A stretch of DNA of 64,000 nt from Bog-950 sp964423405 (GTDB lineage Bacteria > Bacteroidota > Bacteroidia > Chitinophagales > LD1), in NCBI GenBank assembly GCA_964423405.1, contig CAYREY010000004.1:80319-144318 (forward strand), given 5' to 3'. Below, in pieces: positions 24,210 to 34,700 of the stretch. The notes under the pieces were generated by a model that did not search any database, was not told the origin of the DNA, and saw nothing but the letters and a program-made list of their open reading frames with translations. A program made the position numbers and the translations under genes. Every line of letters begins with the position of its first letter. Positions within the stretch are counted from its first letter, which is position 1.

Positions 24210-25031
24210 TTATAAATAGTCGGCAATAAACTTTTCGTTTTTAATAAAGAATACCAGGCCGCTCACAAACATCGCTATAGCTATACTAAGCGACACTATT
24301 ACCTGCAGCACATTAACATCGGTACCTAAAAAAATCCAGCGGTAAAGGGCTATTACATTGGCTATAGGGTGCAGGTAGTATATCCAGTTATAGCTGTCGG
24401 GCACAATGGTAGTTGGATAGAAAACCGGTGTAAGCCATATGCCAAAACCAATCAAAAAAGGTATAAGGTGGTGTAAATCGCGGAAACGGATAGTTAAAGC
24501 ACTTAACCAGATGCCGATAGAAAGCCCCGCTATTATATTGGCAGCAACCACCAGCGGCAACAGTACCACCCGCATGGTTAGCGGGCAACCGCTTATAAAT
24601 AGCACACCCATCAGTATCAGCAGCGATATCAAAAACTCTACCAGTGCTACCAGGGTTTTAGATAACGGCAGCACCAGCCTGGGGAACTGAATTTTTCTAA
24701 TAATCTGCTGATTATGCATTAGTGCTGTGCCGGCCTGGCCTACAAGGGCAGTAAAATAAAACCACCCCATTATACCCGAAAAAGCAAATGCGGCATAGGG
24801 CACATCCAGTTGCAGGTGAATGGCTTTTTGAAAGAAAAAAACAAAAATGACCAGTGCTGTAAGCGGCTGTATTACCGACCATAGCACACCCAGATAGGTT
24901 TGGGCGTATTGTACTTTTAAATCCCGTAAAGCAAAACTCAGTATTAGTTGCCGGGCATTCCAAACACTGCGCAGGTAGGGCAGCATGTTTTCGTTTTTCC
25001 TGCTTATTGTTTTATGTACCGGCAACGCCAT
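24210..25031 (-). CDS. wzm: Polysaccharide ABC exporter permease (ABC-2 type)
   Basis: 273-residue inner-membrane permease with six predicted membrane helices and an amphipathic N terminus, the ABC-2/Wzm architecture (LKVQYAQTYLGVLWSVIQP is the typical coupling region). With the following wzt it forms the channel that exports a completed polysaccharide across the inner membrane. ATG 25031 is used; an internal ATG (MLPYLRSVW) 15 codons later is possible. A TTTACTTTGCC element lies just before the ATG. Confidence 0.88.
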   Translation of the reverse strand: MALPVHKTISRKNENMLPYLRSVWNARQLILSFALRDLKVQYAQTYLGVLWSVIQPLTALVIFVFFFQKAIHLQLDVPYAAFAFSGIMGWFYFTALVGQAGTALMHNQQIIRKIQFPRLVLPLSKTLVALVEFLISLLILMGVLFISGCPLTMRVVLLPLVVAANIIAGLSIGIWLSALTIRFRDLHHLIPFLIGFGIWLTPVFYPTTIVPDSYNWIYYLHPIANVIALYRWIFLGTDVNVLQVIVSLSIAIAMFVSGLVFFIKNEKFIADYL

Positions 25032-25035
25032 GTGG

Positions 25036-25042
25036 CAAAGTA
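25036..25042 (-). promoter_or_regulatory. Candidate -7 box for the wzm-wzt operon
   Basis: Minus strand TACTTTG inside TTTACTTTGCC, four bases before the wzm ATG at 25031. The same 11-mer precedes the patatin gene. If used, the transcript would be leaderless or would begin inside the annotated start, favouring the internal ATG. Confidence 0.3.
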
Positions 25043-25111
25043 AATATTGTTTTAAAATACTGGCTCAAAAGTTTAAACAGCTATGGTACTCAATTACAAT
25101 TCAGGCAACAG

Positions 25112-27139
25112 CTATACGCCAAATTTTTCTTTCAGTGTTTTCTGCATGCTTATCATCTGGTCGCGTAGCTTGGCTGCCGTCAGGAAATCTGTATCCTTCG
25201 ATGCCTCCAGCATTTTTTTACGGGTAGCCTCAATAGCCTTGTGCAACTGGTCGGCGTTCATGTATGTTGCATCCGGTTCGGCCGCTAAATTCATTTCCTC
25301 CTCCAGTTCTACATAACTATCCGGCGATACCCGTATGTTAAGCACCGAGGTAGCTTGCATAATCTCCTCTTTGCTTTTAAATACGGTAGCAGGTGTAATG
25401 TTATGTTCTTCGTTATACTTCAGCTGCTTTTCGCGGCGGCGGTTGGTCTCATCAATAGTTTGCTGCATACTGCCGGTAATCTTATCGGCATACATTATTA
25501 CTTTGCCATTGGCATTACGGGCTGCTCGCCCTGCCACCTGTATAAGGCTGCGGCGGTTACGTAAAAAGCCTTCTTTATCTGCATCAAGTATAGCCACCAG
25601 CGATACCTCCGGTATATCCAACCCCTCCCGCAACAGGTTTACACCTATCAGCACATCAAACTTGCCCAACCGCAGGTCGCGTATTATTTCTACCCGGTCC
25701 AGCGTATGTACCTCGCTGTGTATGTAGCGGCATTTTATACTTACCCGCTGCATATACTTGTTCAGTTCCTCGGCCATACGCTTGGTAAGGGTGGTTACCA
25801 ATACGCGCTCGCGTTTCTTTATGCACTCATCTATTTCTTCCAGCAGGTCATCTATCTGGTTCAGGCTTGGGCGTATATCAATAGGCGGGTCTAACAGTCC
25901 GGTAGGGCGCACCACCTGCTCTATAAAGCTTCCTTCGGTTTTCTCCATCTCGTAGTCGCCCGGTGTAGCACTTACATAAATGGCCTGGTTTACCAGGCTC
26001 TGAAACTCATCAAAATTAAGCGGCCGGTTATCCATAGCCGATGGCAAACGGAAACCGTACTCCACCAGGTTCATCTTCCGCGACCGGTCGCCACCCGACA
26101 TGCCGCCTATCTGCGGTATGGTTACGTGGCTCTCATCTATCACCAGCAAAAAGTCATCCGGAAAATAATCGAGCAGGCAATAGGGGCGCGTGCCTTTTGC
26201 CCGCCGGTCCAGAAAGCGGGAGTAGTTTTCTATACCCGAGCAATATCCCAGTTCTCGCATCATTTCCATATCAAACTCTACACGCTCCTTCAGGCGGGCT
26301 GCCTCTACATGCTTGCCCACTTCGTTAAAGTATTGCACCTGCGTGTTTAGCTCCAGTTGTATTTCATCCAGTATCTGCAATAGCGAATCTTTGGATGTTA
26401 CATACAGGTTAGCCGGAAAGATAGAGGTAGTCTGCATCTTACCCAGCCGGCGGCCGGTAGAGGTTTCAAAGCTCTCTATCTCTTCTATCTCATCGCCAAA
26501 AAACGTTACCCTGAAACCATAATCTACATAAGGCAGGGCTATTTCAACCACATCGCCTTTTACACGGAAAGTACCCCGCTGCAATTCTTCTGCTCTCGAG
26601 TAAAGCGAGTCCACCAGTTTATGCAGAAATGCGTTACGCGCAATCACCTGTCCGGTCTGTATCTTAATAATCCCGTTCTCTATTTCAACCGGGTTACCTA
26701 AACCGTATATGCAGCTCACCGATGCCACTACTATTATATCGCGTCGGCCCGATAGGAGAGATGCTGTTGAGCTAAGGCGCAGCTTTTCTATCTCTTCGTT
26801 AATGCTCTGGTCTTTCTCTATATACGTGCCCGACGATACGATATACGCCTCGGGCTGATAGTAATCGTAGTACGATACAAAATACTCTACTGCGTTATTA
26901 GGGAAAAACTGTTTGAACTCGCCATACAGCTGCGCTACCAGCGTTTTGTTATGGGTTAGCACCAGCGTAGGTTTTTGTACCTGTTGTATTACGTTGGCTA
27001 CGGTAAAGGTTTTACCCGAACCGGTTACCCCCAGCAGTACCTGGTGCTTATCTTCTTTCAACACACCCTCTGTCAGCTGCTTAATTGCTTCGGGCTGGTC
27101 GCCGGCTGGTTGATATTTTGTAGTTAACTCAAATTTCAT
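25112..27139 (-). CDS. uvrB: Excinuclease ABC subunit B
   Basis: Complete 675-residue UvrB, the damage-verifying helicase-like subunit of nucleotide excision repair. It has Walker A GVTGSGKT, the beta-hairpin YYDYYQPEAYI that threads behind the damaged strand, the DEAD-like DESHVT box, motif VI QVAGRAARN, and the C-terminal UVR domain that binds UvrC (last ~40 residues). Length and motif order match E. coli UvrB. It is monocistronic or leads into wzm 80 bases downstream. The minus strand reads TATTTTCGCGCC shortly before its ATG. Confidence 0.98.
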   Translation of the reverse strand: MKFELTTKYQPAGDQPEAIKQLTEGVLKEDKHQVLLGVTGSGKTFTVANVIQQVQKPTLVLTHNKTLVAQLYGEFKQFFPNNAVEYFVSYYDYYQPEAYIVSSGTYIEKDQSINEEIEKLRLSSTASLLSGRRDIIVVASVSCIYGLGNPVEIENGIIKIQTGQVIARNAFLHKLVDSLYSRAEELQRGTFRVKGDVVEIALPYVDYGFRVTFFGDEIEEIESFETSTGRRLGKMQTTSIFPANLYVTSKDSLLQILDEIQLELNTQVQYFNEVGKHVEAARLKERVEFDMEMMRELGYCSGIENYSRFLDRRAKGTRPYCLLDYFPDDFLLVIDESHVTIPQIGGMSGGDRSRKMNLVEYGFRLPSAMDNRPLNFDEFQSLVNQAIYVSATPGDYEMEKTEGSFIEQVVRPTGLLDPPIDIRPSLNQIDDLLEEIDECIKKRERVLVTTLTKRMAEELNKYMQRVSIKCRYIHSEVHTLDRVEIIRDLRLGKFDVLIGVNLLREGLDIPEVSLVAILDADKEGFLRNRRSLIQVAGRAARNANGKVIMYADKITGSMQQTIDETNRRREKQLKYNEEHNITPATVFKSKEEIMQATSVLNIRVSPDSYVELEEEMNLAAEPDATYMNADQLHKAIEATRKKMLEASKDTDFLTAAKLRDQMISMQKTLKEKFGV

Positions 27140-27147
27140 GCAAGGCG

Positions 27148-27155
27148 CGAAAATA
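27148..27155 (-). promoter_or_regulatory. Candidate -7 box of uvrB
   Basis: Minus strand TATTTTCGCGCC, with the ATG eight bases after the first C of TTTTCG. It is identical over 12 bases to the element before pheS. No -33 box was found. Confidence 0.4.
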
Positions 27156-27436
27156 CAGTTTTATACCCGCTGTACTAATAAGGGCTGTAACCCGTTTTGC
27201 AGTTTTTAGCTACCCCCCCTTAAAACGTTAACCCACCCGCCACCTAATCGGCTTACCATCAATGGGTTATGAAATTTTGATGTTAACCCCCTTTTTGACT
27301 GTTTGTAATATATTGAAAATCAGCCACTTAATTTTTAATTTCTGATTGCAAAAATGAAAAACCACCTACAGTCCCGCAACTTGTTTCCAACTATCTAACA
27401 GCTAAATATAGCAACCTCACTTTTCGGCATAGTTTC

Positions 27437-27444
27437 TATATTTG
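27437..27444 (+). promoter_or_regulatory. Candidate -7 box for DUF5606-pepF operon
   Basis: TATATTTG, a full match to TAnnTTTG, 19 bases upstream of the ATG at 27464. The base sequence at the expected -33 position is not TTG, so only the -7 element is convincing. Confidence 0.5.
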
Positions 27445-27463
27445 CCAACCTAAAAAATTAAAT

Positions 27464-28006
27464 ATGCATTTATCAGAAGTTGTATCTATTCCGGGATTGC
27501 CGGGTCTATTCAAAATCTCTGCACGCAGAAACGATGGTTTGATTGTAACCTCGTTAGTGGACGACAAAACCCAGTTCGTATCTGGCCGTAACAATCTGTT
27601 CTCTACCCTCGATAACATTACCATTTATACCGATAACGAAGACACCATAGCACTAAAAGATGTGCTGGCCGGCATTAAGAACAGCGGTGCCGCTGCCCCC
27701 GATCTTAAAAACGATGCCGACATTAAGGCCTGGATGGGTAAAGTACTGCCTAATTACGATAAGGAGAAAGTACACGTTAGCGATATGAAAAAGCTGGCTA
27801 AATGGTATGCTATACTGGATGCTAAAAACCTGATTGAGGAACTAACCTCAGATAAGGCAGAAGCTGAAGATAATGCCGATGTGAAAACCGACGTGACCAC
27901 ACAAAAAGAAACCAAGCATACTACACCTAAAGCCGATAAAGGCGCCAAGGCTACCAGCAAACCTGCACCGGTGCGCAAAGTAACCACACCACGTAAGGCT
28001 ACCTAA
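27464..28006 (+). CDS. DUF5606 domain protein
   Basis: 180-residue protein of the DUF5606 type, found in Bacteroidota. The conserved domain covers about residues 1-125 (start MHLSEVVSIPGLPGLFKI; then NLFSTLDNITIYT and WMGKVLPNYDKEKVHVSDMKK). The last 50 residues are a low-complexity tail rich in Lys, Thr, Ala and Asp that becomes basic at the end, suggestive of nucleic-acid contact. Function unknown in the family. It is 37 bases upstream of the M3 peptidase gene and likely co-transcribed. Confidence 0.8.
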   Translation: MHLSEVVSIPGLPGLFKISARRNDGLIVTSLVDDKTQFVSGRNNLFSTLDNITIYTDNEDTIALKDVLAGIKNSGAAAPDLKNDADIKAWMGKVLPNYDKEKVHVSDMKKLAKWYAILDAKNLIEELTSDKAEAEDNADVKTDVTTQKETKHTTPKADKGAKATSKPAPVRKVTTPRKAT

Positions 28007-28043
28007 GCAACAGCTATCAAAACACTAATCAATACAGCAGATT

Positions 28044-29777
28044 ATGGCATTAAACACGAACCTGGAAGTTGAAATTCCACAACGTAAAAAGAGAGTATTT
28101 GTAGCCGAAGATTTTGACCCGTCTACCTGGGAAAATATCGAACCTTATTACACCAATCTGCTGGAACGGGAGCTTGCCTCTGTAGATGACCTGCAGGCCT
28201 GGTTAAAGGATTGGAGCGAACTGGATGCCGTGCTGGGCGAGTACAGCCGCTGGGTATATGTACGCACTACTATCGACACCAGCGATGAGAAAGCCAAGGC
28301 TGATTTAATGAACCAGTACACCAGTGTTTATCCTAAATTGACCCTTAAGGCCAATTTGATGGATAAAAAATTCATGGCGTGCCCGTTCATCAGCCAGTTA
28401 GATCAGGAGTTGTTTTTCACCGTTATCCGTAAAATACGTCAGTCGCTCGAGCTTTTCCGCGAGGAGAACATTGCACTTATCAGCCAGTTGCAAATGAAAC
28501 AGAGCGAGTACGATGCCACAGTAGGCGCACAGAGCATTACCTACAATGGGCAGGAGCTAACCCTGCAACAGGCGCAGGTGTACATGCGCAGCAACAACCG
28601 CCAGCAACGCGAAGATGTGTTTAAGCTGATAGGCGACCGCAAATTGCAGGATGCCGAAAAGCTGGATACCCTGTTTACAGAGCTGATACAATTACGCCAC
28701 CAGATTGCCAAGAACGCCGGTTTCGATAACTTTATGGAATACCGTTTCCGCGAGTTATGGCGCTTTGATTACGCACCGGCCGATTGTCTGCGTTTTCACG
28801 AATCGGTAGAAGAAGTATTGATGCCGCTGGTAAACCAACTGTTTGAAAAACGTAAAGCCGAACTGGGGCTGGATGCCCTGCGCCCGTGGGACCGCGATGT
28901 GGATACCAGTGGTAAAGATCCGCTGAAGCCTTTCAATACTACAGAGGAACTGATAGATAAAACCATTGAGTGTTTCAACCGGTTAGACCCTTACTTTGCC
29001 CAGTGCCTTACTATAATGAAACACATGAAATACCTCGACCTGGATTCGCGCCTGCACAAGGCCGCCGGTGGGTATAACATGAGCATGCCCGAAATTGGTG
29101 TGCCTTTTATTTTTATGAATTCGGCAAGCACCGAGCACGACCTGGTAACAATGGTACACGAAGGTGGCCATGCGGTGCATACATTCCTGGCCCATAAGCT
29201 GGAGCTTAACTCGTTTAAAGATACTACCTCCGAAATTGCCGAAGTGGCATCTATGGCTATGGAGCTGATGAGCATGGAACATTGGGATATATTTTATCCA
29301 AACCCTGCCGACCTTAAGCGCGCCCGCAAAAACCATTTAGAGTATATACTTACTATATTGACTAAAACTTGCCTGGGCGATAGTTTTCAGTTTTGGTTGT
29401 ACACCAACCCTAATCACACAGTAGAAGAACGCCGCAACAAATGGGTGGAACTGAATAAACGTTTCTCGCCAAAGGTGGTAGATTTTGCCGGTATGGAGCA
29501 ATACCAGTCAACCAGCTATCAAAGCATTTTGCATTTTTATATAGTGCCGTTTTACTACATAGAATATGCATTTGCCGAGCTGGGCTCGCTGGCGCTGTGG
29601 CGTAACTTTAAGCAGAACCCTGCCGGGGCTATACAGGATTACAAAAATGCACTTAGTCTGGGCTACACTAAACCTATACCGGTGTTTTATGAAACCGCCG
29701 GTGTTAAGTTCGATTTCAGTAAACCATACATACAGTCGCTGGTTGAGTTTTTGAAACAGGAACTGGCAAAACTTTAA
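28044..29777 (+). CDS. M3 family oligoendopeptidase
   Basis: 577-residue zinc metallopeptidase of the M3B (PepF-like) group that degrades short peptides in the cytoplasm. The HEXXH zinc motif is HEGGH (residues 372-376, in MVHEGGHAVH), with the third ligand glutamate about 25 residues on in the TSEIAEVASMAMELM helix. No signal peptide. The length is slightly under the PepF norm of about 600. A T9SS cargo gene follows 30 bases downstream and could be co-transcribed. Confidence 0.9.
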   Translation: MALNTNLEVEIPQRKKRVFVAEDFDPSTWENIEPYYTNLLERELASVDDLQAWLKDWSELDAVLGEYSRWVYVRTTIDTSDEKAKADLMNQYTSVYPKLTLKANLMDKKFMACPFISQLDQELFFTVIRKIRQSLELFREENIALISQLQMKQSEYDATVGAQSITYNGQELTLQQAQVYMRSNNRQQREDVFKLIGDRKLQDAEKLDTLFTELIQLRHQIAKNAGFDNFMEYRFRELWRFDYAPADCLRFHESVEEVLMPLVNQLFEKRKAELGLDALRPWDRDVDTSGKDPLKPFNTTEELIDKTIECFNRLDPYFAQCLTIMKHMKYLDLDSRLHKAAGGYNMSMPEIGVPFIFMNSASTEHDLVTMVHEGGHAVHTFLAHKLELNSFKDTTSEIAEVASMAMELMSMEHWDIFYPNPADLKRARKNHLEYILTILTKTCLGDSFQFWLYTNPNHTVEERRNKWVELNKRFSPKVVDFAGMEQYQSTSYQSILHFYIVPFYYIEYAFAELGSLALWRNFKQNPAGAIQDYKNALSLGYTKPIPVFYETAGVKFDFSKPYIQSLVEFLKQELAKL

Positions 29778-29807
29778 TTTTATACCTCATCTCATAAATC
29801 CCTATTC

Positions 29808-30566
29808 ATGAAAAGATATTTACTTGCCGTTGTTGCTTCTGTATGTTTTATGGTAAGCCTGCAGGCTCAAACCTGTGTAATAGATACCAACAATGCCAAC
29901 CTGCTTTCTCCTACATCAGAAGAGTTGCCATGTGTGGAGCGCAATGTACCATATAGCATAGTGCTGCAATTGTTTACGCCACCCAACATTGGTGGAGTAG
30001 GGGTCGATTCGATTGCCATTACTACATTTAACGGCTTACCAACCGGCATTACCAATACCTGCAACCCTGTTAACTGTACTATGGTAGGTTTTGGTCGTGC
30101 CTGCATTACGCTTGCAGGTACCACCAGCGATTCTGTTGGCGCGTATCTTATAGATTACGATGGTTTTGCCTATACCGAACAGGGTACAGCGCCATTCGAT
30201 TATCTGCGCGATAACTTTCCGGGTATTATACCCGAGTACACACTGTTTGTAATTAATGCAGGTGGTTTTTGCGTTAACACCGGTAGCACCGGCATTAGCT
30301 CTAACAATGTAGAAAGCACTGCCGGTTTCAGCGTTAGCCCTAACCCTGGCAATGGTGTTTTTCAGTTCCGTTTAAATCATGTATCGGGTTTAGGTGGCGA
30401 TATACTGGTAACCGATATGGCCGGCCGTGTGGTATATAATCAGAAAAATACAGCAGGCTTTTTCGATACTACTACAATAGACCTTACCGGTTTTGCAAAA
30501 GGCATGTACCTGCTACAGTACCGTACCGGTAATGGTGTTTCTTCTAAAAAAATTATAGTACAATAA
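29808..30566 (+). CDS. Secreted protein with T9SS type A sorting domain
   Basis: 252-residue secreted protein: signal peptide (residues 1-20, ending LQAQ), a middle domain of about 150 residues with six cysteines and no recognised family, and a C-terminal T9SS type A sorting domain (about 170-252: FSVSPNPGNGVFQF, then ILVTDMAGRVVY and GMYLLQYRTGNGVSSKKIIVQ). It would cross the outer membrane by the type IX secretion system and be released or anchored. Its stop codon abuts the stop of the convergent histidine kinase gene with no bases between. Confidence 0.82.
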   Translation: MKRYLLAVVASVCFMVSLQAQTCVIDTNNANLLSPTSEELPCVERNVPYSIVLQLFTPPNIGGVGVDSIAITTFNGLPTGITNTCNPVNCTMVGFGRACITLAGTTSDSVGAYLIDYDGFAYTEQGTAPFDYLRDNFPGIIPEYTLFVINAGGFCVNTGSTGISSNNVESTAGFSVSPNPGNGVFQFRLNHVSGLGGDILVTDMAGRVVYNQKNTAGFFDTTTIDLTGFAKGMYLLQYRTGNGVSSKKIIVQ

Positions 30567-31640
30567 TTACTGTTCGGGTACTCCGGGTAGTGTAAAGCAG
30601 AACAGGGCATACTCGTTCTCTATAGATGTTGCCCATACCTTACCGCCTTGTTTTTCTATGGCCAGGTGCACCAGTGCCAGGCCTAAGGCCGAACCAGGAA
30701 AATCATCTTCGTTATGTAGCCTCTCAAAAGGGTAGAAAAGCTTATGCGCGTAAGCGGTATCAAACCCAACACCGTTATCTCTAATAAAAAAAGCAGCGGT
30801 GCCATCTACCATGCCGTAATCAATTTTAATGGTAGCAGCTGGCTTGCCGGCAGAGAATTTAAATGCATTCGACAGAAGATGGTACCATACCTGGTATAGC
30901 AACTCTTCATCGCCAACTGCGTTAGGTAGTTTTTCTATTTCAATAGCGGGGTTCAGTTTGGGGTAGGCTTCCTTTACCGCACTCAACGCACTAAGCATTA
31001 CTTCGTGCATATCGGTAAGGGCAGGTGCCGGTGTGTGGGCCTTTACTTTGGTATAAGCCAGTAGCGCCGATACCAGTTCGCCAAGCGCGGTAGCTTTGGT
31101 AGTTATATGTTGCAGGTATTGCCTGTCGGTAGCACTAAGCTTATCGCTGTTTTCGGTTAATACAATGTGGGCATACCCGCTTATAATGTGCATGGGCGAC
31201 CGCAGGTCGTGCGCTACGTTTACTAAAAATTCATCTTTTATTCTGATGGCCTCTTTCAACTGGGCTATGGTGGCATCAGTACCCGTAGTATCAGCTGCCA
31301 CTTGTTCTAACTGAAGAAGTACATAACTGGTCTCCGTTGGCTCATCGGCAACAGCCGAAAATGAGATGCTCCAACCGGTTGTGGCCATATTGTATTGTAC
31401 CGTAGTACTTTTACCGGTATCAACTACCGCTTTAATCGTATGATTAAAATCGGCTACCTGTTGCTGGCTGAAATGGCAGAAAGGATATACTTCATTTATT
31501 GATTGCCCTTGTAATTTTTCAGCGGTTTCGCGGGCTGTGTATGCAAACAGCTTGCTTACAGTCGCTACCTGTAATGCCGGTGTAACAGAAATTAGCAGGC
31601 CGGGTACCGATTCGAAAAGTGTACGATAGTTGGGTTGCAC
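30567..31640 (-). CDS. PAS-containing sensor histidine kinase (GTG start)
   Basis: 357-residue kinase without membrane helices. Residues 1-115 look like a PAS domain, 130-195 are HisKA with the phospho-acceptor His144 (NVAHDLRSPMH), and 240-355 are HATPase_c with N box (HLLSNAFKFS), G1 (DNGVGFD) and G2 (GSALGLALVHLAIEKQGG). It should autophosphorylate in response to a cytosolic signal. No response regulator is adjacent. The only workable start is GTG at 31640: upstream in-frame codons contain no ATG before a stop at 31683-31685. Confidence 0.85.
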   Translation of the reverse strand: MQPNYRTLFESVPGLLISVTPALQVATVSKLFAYTARETAEKLQGQSINEVYPFCHFSQQQVADFNHTIKAVVDTGKSTTVQYNMATTGWSISFSAVADEPTETSYVLLQLEQVAADTTGTDATIAQLKEAIRIKDEFLVNVAHDLRSPMHIISGYAHIVLTENSDKLSATDRQYLQHITTKATALGELVSALLAYTKVKAHTPAPALTDMHEVMLSALSAVKEAYPKLNPAIEIEKLPNAVGDEELLYQVWYHLLSNAFKFSAGKPAATIKIDYGMVDGTAAFFIRDNGVGFDTAYAHKLFYPFERLHNEDDFPGSALGLALVHLAIEKQGGKVWATSIENEYALFCFTLPGVPEQ

Positions 31641-31668
31641 AGCAGTAGTTTGCAGTGCTGAAAGTAAT

Positions 31669-31702
31669 TTATAGAGGCTGTTTTACAAAACAACCTCTAT
31701 AA
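31669..31702 (-). terminator. Hairpin terminator of the giant SprB-repeat gene
   Basis: Near-perfect 16-bp inverted repeat (arms 31669-31684 and 31687-31702, TTATAGAGG core) with one mismatch, directly after the minus-strand stop at 31711. The arms begin and end with AT-rich runs. The histidine kinase gene starts just beyond. Confidence 0.7.
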
Positions 31703-31710
31703 ATTAGCTT

Positions 31711-34700
31711 TTATCTGATAAGCGTAAGACTGCCTTTGCGTGTTGCCTCGCGGTATCCGTCAAGAAAAACAATATTCATAACATACACACAAACAGTAGG
31801 CCCCATTGGTTCGCCTTTGTAAGTGCCATCCCAGCTAAAGGTTGGTTCGGTGGTTTCAAAAACCTTTTCACCCCAGCGGTCAAATATCAATAGTTCAAAT
31901 GTTTTAATGCCGGCCAGGTTACCAAACAGTTGCAGGTAATCGTTGTTGCCATCACCGTTTGGCGAAAAGGCATTCGGTGTAAATATTTCGTGGTCTTCTA
32001 TTATTTCTACCGATACGGTGTCCTGTGCTTCGCAGCCATTGGTATCTATTGCTGTAACAGTGTATAGGGTACTGCGGCCCGGTTGCACAGTTACATCGGC
32101 GCAGGTAGTGCAAGGTATGCCAAATGTCGGGCTCCAGCTAAAGCTGGTTTGCTGCGAACCGGTACCGGTTACATGCAGGTCTATGGTTTCGCCCAGTTTT
32201 ATAGTACCACCACCGGTAGCATCAATTGTAAAGCTGTTTTGGTTTACAACTATAAATGAGGTGTCCAGCGCACAGTTATTGGCATCGCGCACTATTACGG
32301 TGTAGGTGCCGGGATACACATTGGTAAGGTCTTCGGTAGTAGCGCCGTTGTTCCACTGGTAGCTAAACGGACCGGTACCGGTATTCACGGTAAGGTCTAT
32401 ATAGCCTTTTGGCGAGTAGCAGGCTACGTCATTTGCTTCGGCGCTTACGCTTAGTTGCGGCAGTGTATTTATAAACGCACTGGCAGTAAGGCTGCAACCA
32501 TTGGCATCGGTTACGGTTAGGTTGTATGTGCCGGCAGCTACATTCACAAGGTCGTCGGTTTGGCGGTTATTGCTCCATGTATAGATGTATGGTTGTGTGC
32601 CACCGTTAACGGTTGTGTTTACACCACCGGTAAGCGCACCTGCACAGGCCACATTACTGGTAGTAAGCCCTATGCCCAGTAAGGCAGGCTCAACCATGGT
32701 AACCGCGCCGGTGCCCGCAGTGCAACCGTTGGCATCGGTTACTACCAGTGCATACTGCCCTGCAGTAAGCCCCGATAGTGAACTGGTAGTGGCGTTGTTG
32801 CTCCACAGGTAGTTGTAAGGCTGTGTGCCACCGGTGGTTTGTGTGGTAATGGTACCGTTGTTGGCGCCATAGCAGCTTATGTTGCTGTGGCTTTCGGCTA
32901 CAGTAAGCGGATTAAGTACAACCAGTGTAGTGCTGGCAGTAGCAGTACAGCCGTTGCTATCGGTTACCAGTACCATGTAGCTGCCGGTATCAATACCGGT
33001 TAGGTCCTGTGTACTGGCGGTAGTGTTCCATATATAATGTAGCGGGGCTACGCCACCGGTTACGCTCAGGTCTATAGCGCCATTGCTGCTTTCAGGGCAA
33101 AGCGGGTTTGTTTTGCTAAGGCCCAGTATAAGTGCCCCCGGTTGGTTAATAGCAGCCGATGAACTGGCAGTACAGTTATTGGCATCGGTTACAGTAAGTG
33201 TGTAGGTGCCGGCGGGTACGGCTGTTTTGTCTTCGGTACCGGTACCGGTGTTCCAGTTGTAGTTGTATGGTTGTACGCCACCGGCTATGGTGTTATTTAT
33301 ATTACCGGTGTTACCTCCATAGCAAAGTACGTCGGTTTTTACGGTAGTAATGGTAAGTGGTGCCGGTTGGTCTATAGTAGTATTTTTAACCAGTTGGCAG
33401 GTATTGGCATCGGTAATGGTTACCGAGTAGCTGCCTGCGCGCAGGTTTACTATTGTGCGGGTAGTAGCACCGGTGTTCCACAGGTAGGTAAAGTTAGGTG
33501 TGCCGCCACTTACGGTTACACCTACAGTGCCGGTTTCGGCAGCATGGCAGGCCACATCGGTTTTGTTTATGGCAGCCTGCAAAGCCAGTGGCTGTGTAAG
33601 CGTGGCAGTAGCTGTAGCCGTACATTGGTTGGCATCGGTTACAGTTACACTGTAGCTGCCGGCAGCCAGGCCGTTGCGGGTAGGTGTGGTAATACCGCTG
33701 CCCCAGTTATACTGGTACCCCGATGAACCACCGGTAGCTGTTACCTGAATAGTACCGTTATTGCCACCGGCGCACGAGATATTACCCGCTGAGGCTACCG
33801 ATACCGTTAGCGCAGTTGCAGGCTGGCCGATAGTAGTGCTAACAGTAGCCGAACAGTTATTGGCATCGGTTACAGTAAGCCTGTAAGTGCCCGCTGTAAT
33901 ACTGCTAAGGCTTGCATTGCTGTTGCCGTTACTCCATACATAGCTGTAAGGAGAAGTGCCACCACCGGTAGTAGTAGTAATGTTACCATTGTTGCCGCCG
34001 TAGCAAGATACATTGGTAGATGAACTTATATTAACCGATAGGGCAGCAGCCGGCTGTGTAATGGTTACAGTAGTTGTTGCGGCACATCCGGCTGCATCGT
34101 TTACGGTAACTGTGTAGCTGCCGGCTGTAAGGCCTGTGCGTGTAGCTAACGTGTTGTTGTCATTCCATATATAGCTGTATGGTGTGGTACCACCTGTAGT
34201 TGCAGTAGTAACCGAACCATTGTTGCCGCCATAGCACGATACCTGGATAGCATTTGCAACCGAAACAGTTAACACACCCGGCTGGGTAAGGGTGGCTGTT
34301 TTGCTTAGGGTACAGTTATTGGCATCGGTTATAATAACGCTGTAGTTACCTGCCGGCAGGTTAGTGCGGTCTTCGGTGGTAACTCCGTTACCCCAGTTAT
34401 AGCTGTATGGTGCAACGCCTCCGGTGGTAGTAATATTAATGCTGCCATTGGTGTTGGCGGCGCAGGTTGGGTTAACGGTAGCAACGGTAGCGCTTAGTGC
34501 CGAGGCCGGTTGTGCAATAGTTGCCGTAGCAGAGGTGGTGCAGCCTTTGTTATCGGTAACAGTTACCTGGTACGTACCGGCGGTTACATTGCTAAGGTTA
34601 GCGGTTGTATAGCCACCCGACCAGTTGTAGCTGTAAGGTATTGTTCCACCGCTTACAGTAGTGTTTATTGCACCGGTGGCCGCGCCATAGCAACGTATAT

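Larger units (their letters stand above)
27140..27463. other. Divergent intergenic region between uvrB and the DUF5606 gene
   Basis: 324 bases without a gene. It holds candidate promoter boxes for both flanking genes (27148-27155 and 27437-27444), a homopolymeric stretch of C around 27214, and otherwise AT-rich sequence. I see no RNA-like structure or repeat. Confidence 0.6.

Noticed and set aside
9903..25031. Prophage or mobile-element origin for the glycan region
   Set aside because: No transposase, integrase, insertion-sequence ends or direct repeats were seen at its borders; it looks like an ordinary chromosomal polysaccharide locus.
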